Part shown: piece by piece, positions 10,180-19,148 of the stretch
Numbering within the stretch: position 1 is the stretch's first letter
How the letters are laid out: the number at the start of each line of letters is the position of its first letter
From: Rhodospirillaceae bacterium
GTDB lineage: Bacteria; Pseudomonadota; Alphaproteobacteria; Rhodospirillales; Rhodospirillaceae
Direction: 5' to 3'
DNA: 64,000 nt
NCBI GenBank assembly: GCA_002737725.1
Contig: NSIP01000007.1
Span: forward strand, 1-64,000
Notes under the pieces: model-generated
What the model saw: only the letters and a program-made list of their open reading frames with translations
The model's database searches: none
Told to the model about the DNA's origin: nothing
Made by a program: the position numbers and the translations under genes

Positions 10180-11527
10180 ACTTTGATCGTCTGCCACTTG
10201 CCTGAATTCCATATGGCAGCAAATGTACCCGCGGTCAGGAAGCGCGAGAAGATAAACCACGCCCACACGCCCAGCAGGCCGAAGCCGAGCACGCTATCAA
10301 TGACGTAGGCTATGGGCAGCATCACCAGCCACTGCAACCCGACACTGAACTTAGCCACGGTTTTGGTGGCACCGGCACCTTGCAGCGCGTTGAGAATGAT
10401 AATGCCCACGGCCTCAACCATGATGGTGGAGCCGGCCAACTGCAGCGGAAGTTTGGCGATGCCGACCACCGCCGCATCGCGCAGGAAAATGCCTAGGATC
10501 GGGGTGGGGAACAACACCATGGGAAGGCCAATAATTGTCATGACGACCAGGCCGACGCGCATGACCTGCCAGCCCCAGGCTTTGGCGTCGGCGGGGTCGC
10601 CGCGCCCCAGCGCCTGACCCACCAGTGAGGCGGCGGCTATGCCTAAACCCAGGCCCGGCAAGAATGCGGTTTGCGAAATGTTCAGTAGTACATTGGCCGC
10701 GGCCAATTCAGCGGTGCCGATGCGGCCGATGATGGCGAAGAGAACCGTGAATGCGCCAGCGAAGAACAACTGTTGCACCGAAGCCGGCAAAGAGATTGAG
10801 AGGATGCTTTTCAAAGTCTCGCGCCTCGGCAGGCGCTCCAAAAAGCCGTTGCCGCGCGCTAAGTCCCACGCTTGAATCGCATAGAGCGCACTGCCGAAGA
10901 CAATCGACAACGTCGTGCCGATGCCCGCACCCAAGGCTCCCAGTTCGGGTGCGCCGAGGTTGCCGAAAATAAAAACCCAGCTGAACGTGATTTGCGCAAT
11001 GTGGATGGCGATGATGGTGCGCATATAGATGCGCGGGCGGCTGATGCCGTTCCAATACCCACGAAACGCAAAGTTCATGCCGTTAAACGTCATTCCCGCC
11101 ATGCGCGCTTGCAGATAGGGCGTGCCGATTTCGCGCACGAGCGGGTCGGTGGACAGTAGCGTGAAAATCCACGGTGCGAGAAAAATGAGGATGATGCTAA
11201 CTGGAATGCCGACGACTGCGGACAAAAATAAACCGCCGTTGAGCGCAATGGCGGTTTCAGAGTCGCGGCTCTCCCCTTTCTGCGGGCGGCGATGGCTTGC
11301 ACCCCCGCCGATAGCCCCGTGACCAGCGAAATGCACATGAAATTGACGAAACTGGCGATGCCTACGGCGGCCAGCGCGGTCGAGCCGATGAAGCCCATCA
11401 TGCCGATGTCGATGAGGTTGGTGATGTTCTGCGACACCATGCCCGCGACAATGGGCAGCGCCAGCACAGCAATTGTGCGGCGGCGCTCAGGAAGCGTCAG
11501 TGGCGGGGAGGCGGGTAGTGATGTCAT
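10176..11527 (-). pseudogene. MATE-family multidrug efflux transporter, frameshifted
   Basis: Two reading frames together give one about 450-aa MATE antiporter. The first, from the ATG at 11527, reads LPERRRTIAVLALPIVAGMVSQNITNLID through VTGLSAGVQAIAARRKG. The second continues from about 11270 with ESRDSETAIALNGGLFLSAVVGIP to the stop at 10176. The break lies in a run of four G (about 11272-11275 on the plus strand as CCCC); a fifth G restores the frame. The twelve hydrophobic segments and the two-fold MATE pattern are otherwise complete. The defect may be a homopolymer sequencing error, a phase-variable tract or a true lesion. The family exports cationic drugs and metabolites using Na+ or H+ gradients. 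Confidence 0.85.
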
Positions 11528-11729
11528 GTTCTGTCAAGTCTGGAAGCTAGCATCGGGCTTCTAACCTGCGCGCTTTATTTGGTATAAAACAGCGTACTTT
11601 CGTGAATAAGTGTTATGCGTTTTTGCCAACAGTGCAGCCCCATAGCCCGCCGGGTGGGCAGTGTGGAGATTGCCTGGGAGCTCCATGCTGACCTATCCTT
11701 ATGCTTCGAGCGTAAATTTGGGGATTGCC

Positions 11730-13301
11730 ATGTTACATCAATGGGGCGTGCTTGCGGTCGTGATTCTGGGCTTTGCGTCAGGTGCGCATGCACAAGCGCC
11801 GAGCGATACTTCTAAACAGTGCGCAGCGGTAGCGGGAACGGATTTCTCGAGGGTGATGGACGCCCCGACACAGATCACGTCGTCAAAGAATGTTGCGGCG
11901 ACAACGGACTTACCAGCATTTTGCCAGGTGCAGGGCTATGTTGCCCCGGCGGTAGGGTTTGAGTTGCGTCTGCCCATGTCGGATTGGAATGGCAAGTTTT
12001 TCAAAGTCGGCTGTGGCGGCTTCTGTGGAGCGGTATTTACTGCCGCCTGTAACGCTCCGTTGAAGAAAGGCTACGCCTGTATCGCATCGGATATGGGTCA
12101 TAAGTCGACGGCGCTCGATGCGAAGTGGGGTTATAACAACACCCAGACGGAAATCGATTTCGGTTATCGAGCAACGCACGTCAGTGCCGTCGCGGGCAAA
12201 GCGATTACCCAGCAGTTTTATTCAAAAGCCCCCACGCGCTCGTACTACGCGGGTTGCTCGACCGGCGGACGCCAAGGTTTGGTCGAGGCGCAACGCTTCC
12301 CCTATGATTTCGACGGAATCATTGCAGGCGCACCGGTCATCAACGAAACCGGCGCAGGGATGCAATTGCTTTGGAACGTCGTCGTTAACCGCGACAAGTC
12401 GGGCAAACAAATTCTCGGGCCAGATGAGGCCAGAATGGTCAACGCCGCCGTGGTGAACAAGTGCGACATGCAAGACAATGTTGAAGATGGCATCATCGGC
12501 GATCCGCGCACCTGTAAATTTGATCCAGCCGGATTGCAGTGCAGGGGTAGCCAGACTGCAAATTGCCTGACGCCTGAGCAGGTGAGTGTTGTGAGGAAAA
12601 TCTATGCGGGCCCGAAAAATTCACAAGGATTAGCTCTCTATACGGGGGGTGCCTTGCCGGGTTCGGAGATGAACTGGATCGACAATTACATCAGCCGTGA
12701 TGGCGCTGAGTCCACGTACTGGAAGTTCATGGGCGATTTGTTCCGCTATATCGGTTTCATGCCAGACCCAGGCCCCGATTGGCAGCCAACGCAGTTTGAT
12801 TTTGACCGCGACTATAAGCGGCTGGGGATGATGGAGACGATGTACTCGGGCTCGAACCCAGATTTGCGCAAGTTCAAATACAACGGCGGTAAAATCATCG
12901 CTTACCAAGGCTGGGCCGATCAATCCGTGGTGCCGCTGAATGTGATCGATTATTACGAGCTGACCGAGCGCACCATGGGCGGTCGTGCCGCAACGCAGGA
13001 TTTTTTCCGCCTGTTTATGGTCCCTGGCATGAATCATTGTCGCGGGGGCGTGGGTGCTGATGCGATTGATTATCTCGGTCATCTTGAGGCCTGGGTCGAA
13101 CAGGGCAAGGCCCCTGACATGGTGCTGGCCACACGTCTCAAAGACGAGGCTGCGGCGAAGTATTTGCCAACGGGCTACAGCTTTCCGCTTGCCGCGAGTG
13201 AAGTGGAATTTACACGGCCTGTGTATCCCTATCCGGCGGCTTATCGCTACAATGGCTCTAGCGACGCTAAAGATGCGGCTAGCTTCAAAATGACAAAGTA
13301 A
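11730..13301 (+). CDS. Secreted tannase/feruloyl esterase family protein
   Basis: An α/β-hydrolase of the tannase and feruloyl esterase family, which hydrolyses ester bonds of gallate or hydroxycinnamate esters. The nucleophile motif GCSTGGRQG has Ser177, preceded by Cys176. The acid is in GWADQSVVP and the His is in VPGMNHCRGG, followed by Cys: the CS-D-HC arrangement of this family, where the two Cys form a disulfide. I choose the ATG at 11730 because it gives a clean signal peptide (MLHQWGVLAVVILGFASGAHA, cut before QAP) and GGGGA lies upstream; earlier in-frame starts extend to 11661. The mature enzyme is about 500 aa with several Cys, consistent with export. The last base of its stop is the first base of the next start codon. 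Confidence 0.9.
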   Translation: MLHQWGVLAVVILGFASGAHAQAPSDTSKQCAAVAGTDFSRVMDAPTQITSSKNVAATTDLPAFCQVQGYVAPAVGFELRLPMSDWNGKFFKVGCGGFCGAVFTAACNAPLKKGYACIASDMGHKSTALDAKWGYNNTQTEIDFGYRATHVSAVAGKAITQQFYSKAPTRSYYAGCSTGGRQGLVEAQRFPYDFDGIIAGAPVINETGAGMQLLWNVVVNRDKSGKQILGPDEARMVNAAVVNKCDMQDNVEDGIIGDPRTCKFDPAGLQCRGSQTANCLTPEQVSVVRKIYAGPKNSQGLALYTGGALPGSEMNWIDNYISRDGAESTYWKFMGDLFRYIGFMPDPGPDWQPTQFDFDRDYKRLGMMETMYSGSNPDLRKFKYNGGKIIAYQGWADQSVVPLNVIDYYELTERTMGGRAATQDFFRLFMVPGMNHCRGGVGADAIDYLGHLEAWVEQGKAPDMVLATRLKDEAAAKYLPTGYSFPLAASEVEFTRPVYPYPAAYRYNGSSDAKDAASFKMTK

Positions 13302-13666
13302 TGTGGGTTTTACATTTAGTCTTCGTCGCATTGATCAATGTCAACGCATGGGCGAACACCGATAAATCCATCCAGGGCATTGATCTTGCCCGCGCATGCC
13401 GAAGCGATGTGGCTGCCGATCAATCGCTCTGTCGTGGCTTTCTCGATGGCTTCACGTTTGGCAGCCAAATGAATGTCGGGTCGGAATTCATTGGCCAATG
13501 GCGCTACGGCGGCCAGTCGTGGTGTTTCCCACGAGAGATCGATAAGGATAGTGTTCGGCAAACGTTACTCGAGTTCGCACAGAAGAATACGGGAATGCTG
13601 CATTTTCCGGCTGCCGTGGTTTTGGCGAACGCACTGACAGTCGCGTTTCCCTGCAAGCCCCGTTAG
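13301..13666 (+). CDS. Rap1a/Tai-like small secreted protein
   Basis: A 121-aa protein with a signal peptide (hydrophobic 3-17, cut near NAWA). Its mature part, with DLARACRSD, QSLCRGFLDGF, WCFP and a terminal AFPCKP, matches the Rap1a/Tai fold, including four Cys likely paired in two disulfides. Members are known as immunity proteins against type VI amidase effectors, but many are stand-alone periplasmic proteins. Here no effector is visible. Translation restarts on the tannase stop (TAATG), so it is co-produced with the esterase and may assist or inhibit it; that role is inference. It ends in a four-base overlap with the convergent 231-aa gene. Confidence 0.65.
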   Translation: MWVLHLVFVALINVNAWANTDKSIQGIDLARACRSDVAADQSLCRGFLDGFTFGSQMNVGSEFIGQWRYGGQSWCFPREIDKDSVRQTLLEFAQKNTGMLHFPAAVVLANALTVAFPCKPR

Positions 13667-14358
13667 GTTGGCCAGACCATCTTTTGCGTTTCAAGCGCGA
13701 CCAGATCGTACACCGAGCCTTCTTTATCGCCCTCGGCGACCAAAAGCCTCACGAACATATGGTGCGGGCCTGTGCGCCAGACGTGCAGGATTTTATCGAA
13801 AGATGTATTCCAAATAAATTTCTCGCACTCAAATGTGCCTGCGGGCCCCGTGATGCGCTCGGTTCCGGCGAACTTGGCGCTGCCGGTTACTTTTTGGCCA
13901 TGACCGAGCGAACTGCCGTTCCAACTGTTTGAGACGGTATGTCCCAAAATGGGCTGGAACTCGTGATGTGATGTGTCGAGAAAGCTCATTTTCCAGGCGT
14001 CGTGAAAGATAGGGTGGAAGCCGATGTTCATGTTGGGTGGAGCATCGAACTCGGCGAACTCAACAGTTCCGCTTTGCGGCCAGACGTAGGAATGAAGCTT
14101 GTCCCCCATGGTGCGCCGCAGGACCGTGCCTTGTGCTTGGTTTTTGTAAAACAACCGCCCTATCGCCTCGATCGGTCGCCAGTTTGCTGCAACCAACTGA
14201 TTGGTATCACGCAGAAGATCGCCATTGGGCGAGTGCGTGAGCGTGCGCAAGGTGCGTGTGCCGTCGGGATTGGCCGTGAGAATGAAGACTTCGTAATCGA
14301 ATTTTGTGCCGTCAGGCTCGGTGAGGTCGATACGCCCGATGTAGGTTTCAAAGCTCAT
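13663..14358 (-). CDS. Hypothetical protein, probably cytoplasmic β-rich
   Basis: A 231-aa protein without signal peptide or membrane segment. It is rich in short β-type strands and aromatic residues (YIGRIDLTEPDG, SGTVEFAEFDAPPN, GPAGTFECEKFIWNTSFD, VWRTGPHHMFVRLLV). The closing pattern (tFeceKf, then a residue reporting on cargo state) is faintly like DUF3108-type β-barrel proteins, but I do not recognise a family with confidence. Its start overlaps the end of the flavin oxidase gene by 11 bases, so both form one transcript and it may act on the same pathway. It ends in a convergent four-base overlap with the Rap1a-like gene. Confidence 0.6.
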   Translation of the reverse strand: MSFETYIGRIDLTEPDGTKFDYEVFILTANPDGTRTLRTLTHSPNGDLLRDTNQLVAANWRPIEAIGRLFYKNQAQGTVLRRTMGDKLHSYVWPQSGTVEFAEFDAPPNMNIGFHPIFHDAWKMSFLDTSHHEFQPILGHTVSNSWNGSSLGHGQKVTGSAKFAGTERITGPAGTFECEKFIWNTSFDKILHVWRTGPHHMFVRLLVAEGDKEGSVYDLVALETQKMVWPT

Positions 14359-15943
14359 GGTTTTGGACCTTTTTTGATTTCAAGCCGCCGAGTTTTCCTG
14401 GGCTGAGATGGCTCGTGGGATCAAGCGTGCCTTTGATATCTTCCAGCAAGCGCAACGTCGTAGGCTCAATGGCCTTGGTAAAATCGTAGAACCCGCCGAT
14501 CTGAATATGGACCGCACCCATGTCAAAAAACAGATCGCGGAGTTTGTCACGCAATGTGCGAACCATAGCGCGCGTTTCGGCAGCGCCGCTGAGTGATTTG
14601 AAACGTGCGGCTTCTTCGGCCGACAGTGCGCGTAAATGCAAATCCGACAGCTTATCATTCCAATAAAAGCAAGGCTCGCTGAGGAAATAATGCTGGCCAA
14701 AGTTTGTGACGTACGAATGAATAATCTTATGGCGGTCCATGGCAGCTTTATGGGTTACAAAGAAGGCTTCAGTTGCCTTTGCGACCTCGACCGCGCGACC
14801 CAAAGGCCACATGGAGCTTGTCGCGATCCAGCGCTCGCCATCTTTGCCCAGGAATTTACGGATCGAGAAGCCAATGGCTTCGCGCGCACGCGGTAGAATG
14901 GCTGGAAATTCACGGCCGCGTTTTGCGGCAATGGTTTTGACAATGGCAATACCATCTTCGGCGGCGCGCTCGGAGTGAGACTCGACTTTCAAATGCAAAG
15001 ACCATTTCACGCCCGCCATAAAATCAAGCCCGCCCGCCGCCATGTCGGCCATGGCCCTGAGCCCCGCCGTTAAGCCGCGCTCTTGGCCCGCAATTTTTGC
15101 GGCTGCGGCTACAGCATCTTTCATACTCACCTTGGCAATAGACTGACTTTCATATGGGTCGAGGCCCGTGCGACGCGTAATAAAGTCGTAGGGCGAGAGG
15201 TCGATCATGGTTGCCGCCATGGCTTCATAGGTTTCAAAGGCGAAGGAGGCGTACACCTGGGCCTTGGCGCGGTGTTTGAGGTGCAGGCCAGCCGCAAGCT
15301 TGATGCCGAACGTACCGTTATCGCCCAAAAAGAGCCCGGTCAGGTCTGGCCCATAGTTGCGTGTGAACGGCTTGCCGTTGATACGCGCCGCCCAGGAGCC
15401 CGTGCGCACCACATCGCCATTGGCGCGAACCAATTCTAACCCCAACACGCCTTGCATACCGCCCGGTACATTTTGGGCCAATGCCCCGCCGACTGTGGAA
15501 TGACTGCCCGACAAAGGCGGCGCAAAATCAACAACCATATTATGTGGTGCCAGGGCTTGCACAACTTGGGCCCAGGTACACCCGGCCTCAAGCGCAATAA
15601 AGCGGTTGAGTGGATCGACTTCGATGATCCGATTCAATCCACCGAGATCGAGAATGATACTGCGGGTGAGGGCGGGGCCATAGCCGTTTGTGTATGACAT
15701 ACCGCCGCCACGCACATAAATTGCCACATCATGCGACACAGCGGCGCGAACAATGGCAGGGACCTGCTCGCGCGTTGTTGGTCGAACGACAGCCAAGGGA
15801 TCGACCCGCTCGTCCCAGAAGAAAAGGTCGTTGCCATAGTAAGCGCGATCGCCCTCCGTAGTCAGGACTGCATCCTGGCCTACGATCCGGACCGCCTCGT
15901 CGAGAAATGCTGAAATTGGTAACGACGCTGATGGGCTCGTCAT
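14348..15943 (-). CDS. FAD-linked oxidase of the VAO/PCMH superfamily
   Basis: A 531-aa flavoprotein. The FAD-binding PCMH domain fills about 50-225, with IYVRGGGMSYTNGYGPA, ALEAGCTWAQVVQAL and PPLSGSHSTVGGALAQNVPGG. The C-terminal cap has LSEPCFYWNDK and QIGGFYDF, and a final LDPTSHLSPGKLGGL helix as in GlcD/D-lactate dehydrogenase and 4-cresol or vanillyl-alcohol oxidase relatives. Such enzymes oxidise α-hydroxy acids or para-substituted phenols. The substrate cannot be read from sequence, but the nearby tannase makes a phenolic substrate plausible. There is no signal peptide. It is the first gene of a two-gene operon with the 231-aa protein. Confidence 0.85.
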   Translation of the reverse strand: MTSPSASLPISAFLDEAVRIVGQDAVLTTEGDRAYYGNDLFFWDERVDPLAVVRPTTREQVPAIVRAAVSHDVAIYVRGGGMSYTNGYGPALTRSIILDLGGLNRIIEVDPLNRFIALEAGCTWAQVVQALAPHNMVVDFAPPLSGSHSTVGGALAQNVPGGMQGVLGLELVRANGDVVRTGSWAARINGKPFTRNYGPDLTGLFLGDNGTFGIKLAAGLHLKHRAKAQVYASFAFETYEAMAATMIDLSPYDFITRRTGLDPYESQSIAKVSMKDAVAAAAKIAGQERGLTAGLRAMADMAAGGLDFMAGVKWSLHLKVESHSERAAEDGIAIVKTIAAKRGREFPAILPRAREAIGFSIRKFLGKDGERWIATSSMWPLGRAVEVAKATEAFFVTHKAAMDRHKIIHSYVTNFGQHYFLSEPCFYWNDKLSDLHLRALSAEEAARFKSLSGAAETRAMVRTLRDKLRDLFFDMGAVHIQIGGFYDFTKAIEPTTLRLLEDIKGTLDPTSHLSPGKLGGLKSKKVQNHEL

Positions 15944-16122
15944 CTCTGGGACCTTGGACTGATGGTTGAATGTTCGCAGTTCGTGGGAATGGCTACAAGT
16001 CAGATCACCGATCTGCGCGTCTGCCGAACAGCAGGGATGGGTCCAGAGTGATCTGGTGGCGAGTTTCGGTCACCTTCACGAAAGCATTTTGTCTTTAACG
16101 GGCAAGCCCATTTAGCGGGCGA

Positions 16123-18990
16123 TTACCAACGATATGATAAGCCTGCGTTGGCCGTATGACCTCCCAGCCGGTCATTCAAAATTCCTGACCATCCCATGCG
16201 CGCCATCAGTCCTGGCATGATCTCGATGTTGACGCCGGCTTGTGTATTTAACCAACCGCGTTTTTCAGCCATGCCAACAATTATGAAATCGCTACCGGGC
16301 AGTCCGCTCAAGCGAGCCTGAGCTGTCCGATCATTGTCCTTCAAGTTTTGCGACCAGAAAACCGCTGCGCTGAAATGCACGGGCCCTGGCTTGGCGATGG
16401 CCCGCACGCCGACATCTCCACGCAACGAAGATGCTGTTTCTTGCCTAACCGCCAAGCCCGTGGTGGCGCGTTCATCAAGGCTCCCGATTTTGGCTCGCAC
16501 ATACGTCAAGCTTGCGGTTGGTTTCAGCAGCCACATCTCGGTGCCCATGGCATAGCTCGTTTGGATGAACGCACTTTCACCGCCCGTATCGGCTCGCGAC
16601 ATAAAGTTCGATATTTGGGCGCCAAGCGTTTGTGTGCGCTTGGCATTCAGTTGACCATCGCTGGTCGTGATTCCCGCTCCAGCCCGCCAATTCGGCCACG
16701 CTTGTGAGAGATACAAGCTCAACGAGTTCGTCGATAAGCTAGTTTTAGCCGCCCCGGCTGCAAAAAACGTTTCGCCAGTTATGCGAGAAGCCGCAACGCC
16801 GATGCGCGTTCCGTCGCTAACGGCATAATCGCCAGCCGCAATGACGCCTTGCATGTCGTAATCAAAGTTGGCGCTATCGGTTTTTGAGCCGCCTTCGCCT
16901 GTCCGTGCGAACACGCTGCCCCACGTACGCCATTGACCGCGTGGGCTGTCAGATGGCGCCACCTCGAGCCAAGGAGAAATCGCACTCGCCAGGCTTGTTC
17001 CGGCCATAAGCCCCCAGGTTTGTGAGGCGGCGGGCTGGTCGCTCGTTAGGTTGCTAAAGGTTGCGCGTGCTTCACTCGCGGTTTGCTGGTCCAACAGCGT
17101 CACAACGCTTGATGGGTTCGTTCCGCTGGCAACAGCACGGTCAAAAAACGCTGCAAGCGCGAATTCCTCGGGCAGTTGCGCGACAGAGGCGAACGGTCGG
17201 CGTGTTGTTCGAAGCGTCACGCGGTTAGCGCTCATGATGATCGTCGAGTTAATGAAGTAAGGCGAGTTGTCGGTAACTTGGGTAAATGCCCCGCTGGTTC
17301 GCAACGTGCCCCCAGTTGGTGCGTCGAACAGGATAATGTCCTGGCCGTCTTTCACAGGCGCTCCAGCGTAACGGAGATTCAGGGTGCCCAGAAAGCTTGC
17401 CGTTCCATTCACCAGAATGCGGTCACTGGTGGGGCCATTGACGTCAAGAACTGTTTGCCCCGTTGCTCCTTGCAGGAACGCGCCGACAATCGTGATGGCC
17501 GCACCTGCTGGACCATTCAGGCCGGGCGATAACGTTCCGTAATTTTCGAGTTCGTTTTGCAGCGGCCTAGGCCCGCTGAGTTCGCCGAACGTATAGTCTG
17601 ACCCTGCGAGCGTTGCCGTGGGAGAAACAGTAATGCCCCCTGTAAAGCGACGATTGGCTGCAATTTCCAAAGTGCCTTCAATGACTTCGATGGGATAAAA
17701 GAATTGATAGTCACGAGCGAGCGTCCATGTGCCAGCGCCGACCTTAAATATGGTAAAGTTACCAAGAAGGACATTTGAAAAAGTTCCCGACCCATCTAGC
17801 GTAAGGTTGCTGCCAACGGCTTGACTGCCATCAATTACGCCGTTGATGATGCTGCCGGTCTTCAAAGTGACTTCATTGAAGGAACGACCGAGAATGATAT
17901 CTCCGTCGATACGTCCAGAATTTGTGATGATCAGGTCGAAGAGCGCGTTCGTGAATAAAGGGCGAATGGCGGCCACCCCATTCCCCTGAATCGTGCCACT
18001 ATTCGTGATCTCGATCTTACGCTCAATGCCGGATACACCGCCCTGCCCAAACAAAATGGCGGCACCTGGGCGCGACGAAGTGGTTAGCGTGCGCGCAGAG
18101 ATCGTGCCATCATTGCGAACGGTTCCTTGCGCGAGAGAGAAATAAACACCTGCGTAATCGCCCCGAATCGTACCGCTATTCACCACAGTGCCCCCACCGT
18201 TCTCGACCGCGATTCCGACACTTTCTTCGCCGTCGCGTGTAGTGAGGGCGGGTAGGGCTGTGATTGTGCCGCGATTGACCACACTATTTCCGCTGCCGCG
18301 GAGGCGAACACCAGCCGAAGAAATGCCAGTTGTTGTAATCGTCCCGGTGTTGGTAACTAGGTTGCCAGCCCCTACGTCGATGCCGAAACTCCCGGCGTTT
18401 ACTGTCAGAATCCGGCCATCGTTGGTGATGGTGTTCGTATTCTCAACAAAGATTCCAGGCGAATCTGCTCCTGTCGTTTCAATCACCCCAGTGGCTGAAT
18501 TGATGAAGCGTCCCCGGCTTGCCCCCACAAACGCTGTGCTGCCCGCGCTCACGGTTCGCAGGGTTCCGCTGTTGGTTACATTGAACCCATCGCCCGCCAA
18601 TACGGCGAAACCCACCTCGGCATCGGTAATGATCGTGCCCTCATTGCTCAAAGTCAGGCCGATGAGTGCTTCGATTCCCAAGCCGCACGTCCCGCGCCCG
18701 AGCATCTGACCACGATTGGTCACGCGTGCATTTTGCCCGAGACGCAGTGCAGAGCGAAATTCGGGGCACAAGGTGTCTGGATTACCGTCGTAAATGCTGT
18801 CGACGCTGGCCCCGGTCTCGACAGTCACGGTCAAATTATTGCCGCCGATAAAGCCATCGTCGTCGCGGCCCGTGCAGGTCACAGTGCCCCCAACGAGCAC
18901 ACAGGCTGCGCTCGCAGGCGTTGAACCAGCAGAGACGGTGATCAGGGCGGCGAAAAAGCTAAATAAGCCTAAGTGAGCCTGTAAATTCAT
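16123..18990 (-). CDS. Autotransporter with β-helical passenger and outer-membrane β-barrel
   Basis: A 955-aa type V secretion protein. It has a signal peptide (about 1-28, cut at ASA-AC). The passenger (about 30-620) is built of degenerate β-helix repeats of roughly 18-22 residues carrying an N-[ST]-GTI motif at each turn (VTNSGTLRTV, VTNTGTITTT, VVNRGTITAL, VVNSGTIRGD, ITNSGTIQGN). An autotransporter β-barrel lies in about the last 270 residues and ends in the typical aromatic C-terminus (YRW). The passenger is Asn/Thr/Gly-rich with few Cys, as expected for a surface fibre. No protease or lipase active site was recognised in it, so adhesion or biofilm is only a family-based guess. It is monocistronic, transcribed away from ettA, with a GAGGTCAGG ribosome site before the ATG. 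Confidence 0.9.
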   Translation of the reverse strand: MNLQAHLGLFSFFAALITVSAGSTPASAACVLVGGTVTCTGRDDDGFIGGNNLTVTVETGASVDSIYDGNPDTLCPEFRSALRLGQNARVTNRGQMLGRGTCGLGIEALIGLTLSNEGTIITDAEVGFAVLAGDGFNVTNSGTLRTVSAGSTAFVGASRGRFINSATGVIETTGADSPGIFVENTNTITNDGRILTVNAGSFGIDVGAGNLVTNTGTITTTGISSAGVRLRGSGNSVVNRGTITALPALTTRDGEESVGIAVENGGGTVVNSGTIRGDYAGVYFSLAQGTVRNDGTISARTLTTSSRPGAAILFGQGGVSGIERKIEITNSGTIQGNGVAAIRPLFTNALFDLIITNSGRIDGDIILGRSFNEVTLKTGSIINGVIDGSQAVGSNLTLDGSGTFSNVLLGNFTIFKVGAGTWTLARDYQFFYPIEVIEGTLEIAANRRFTGGITVSPTATLAGSDYTFGELSGPRPLQNELENYGTLSPGLNGPAGAAITIVGAFLQGATGQTVLDVNGPTSDRILVNGTASFLGTLNLRYAGAPVKDGQDIILFDAPTGGTLRTSGAFTQVTDNSPYFINSTIIMSANRVTLRTTRRPFASVAQLPEEFALAAFFDRAVASGTNPSSVVTLLDQQTASEARATFSNLTSDQPAASQTWGLMAGTSLASAISPWLEVAPSDSPRGQWRTWGSVFARTGEGGSKTDSANFDYDMQGVIAAGDYAVSDGTRIGVAASRITGETFFAAGAAKTSLSTNSLSLYLSQAWPNWRAGAGITTSDGQLNAKRTQTLGAQISNFMSRADTGGESAFIQTSYAMGTEMWLLKPTASLTYVRAKIGSLDERATTGLAVRQETASSLRGDVGVRAIAKPGPVHFSAAVFWSQNLKDNDRTAQARLSGLPGSDFIIVGMAEKRGWLNTQAGVNIEIMPGLMARMGWSGILNDRLGGHTANAGLSYRW

Positions 18991-19148
18991 CCTGACCTCC
19001 TCATGTCCAATTTAGGTCCCCTCAAACCCTAGTTTATGGGCTCTGCGGGGGCAATCAGGCCTTACCGGTTATTCAAGCTTCTCAGGTCGACAGTTTGCAA
19101 GGGTTCGGGTAAAAGCCGCGCAATTCTGTCCTCTAGTGAGCAGGCGAC

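Noticed and set aside
16085-16122. Terminator after the autotransporter
   Set aside because: GGGC/GCCC units are present but the stems are only four bases with no T-run, too weak to call.
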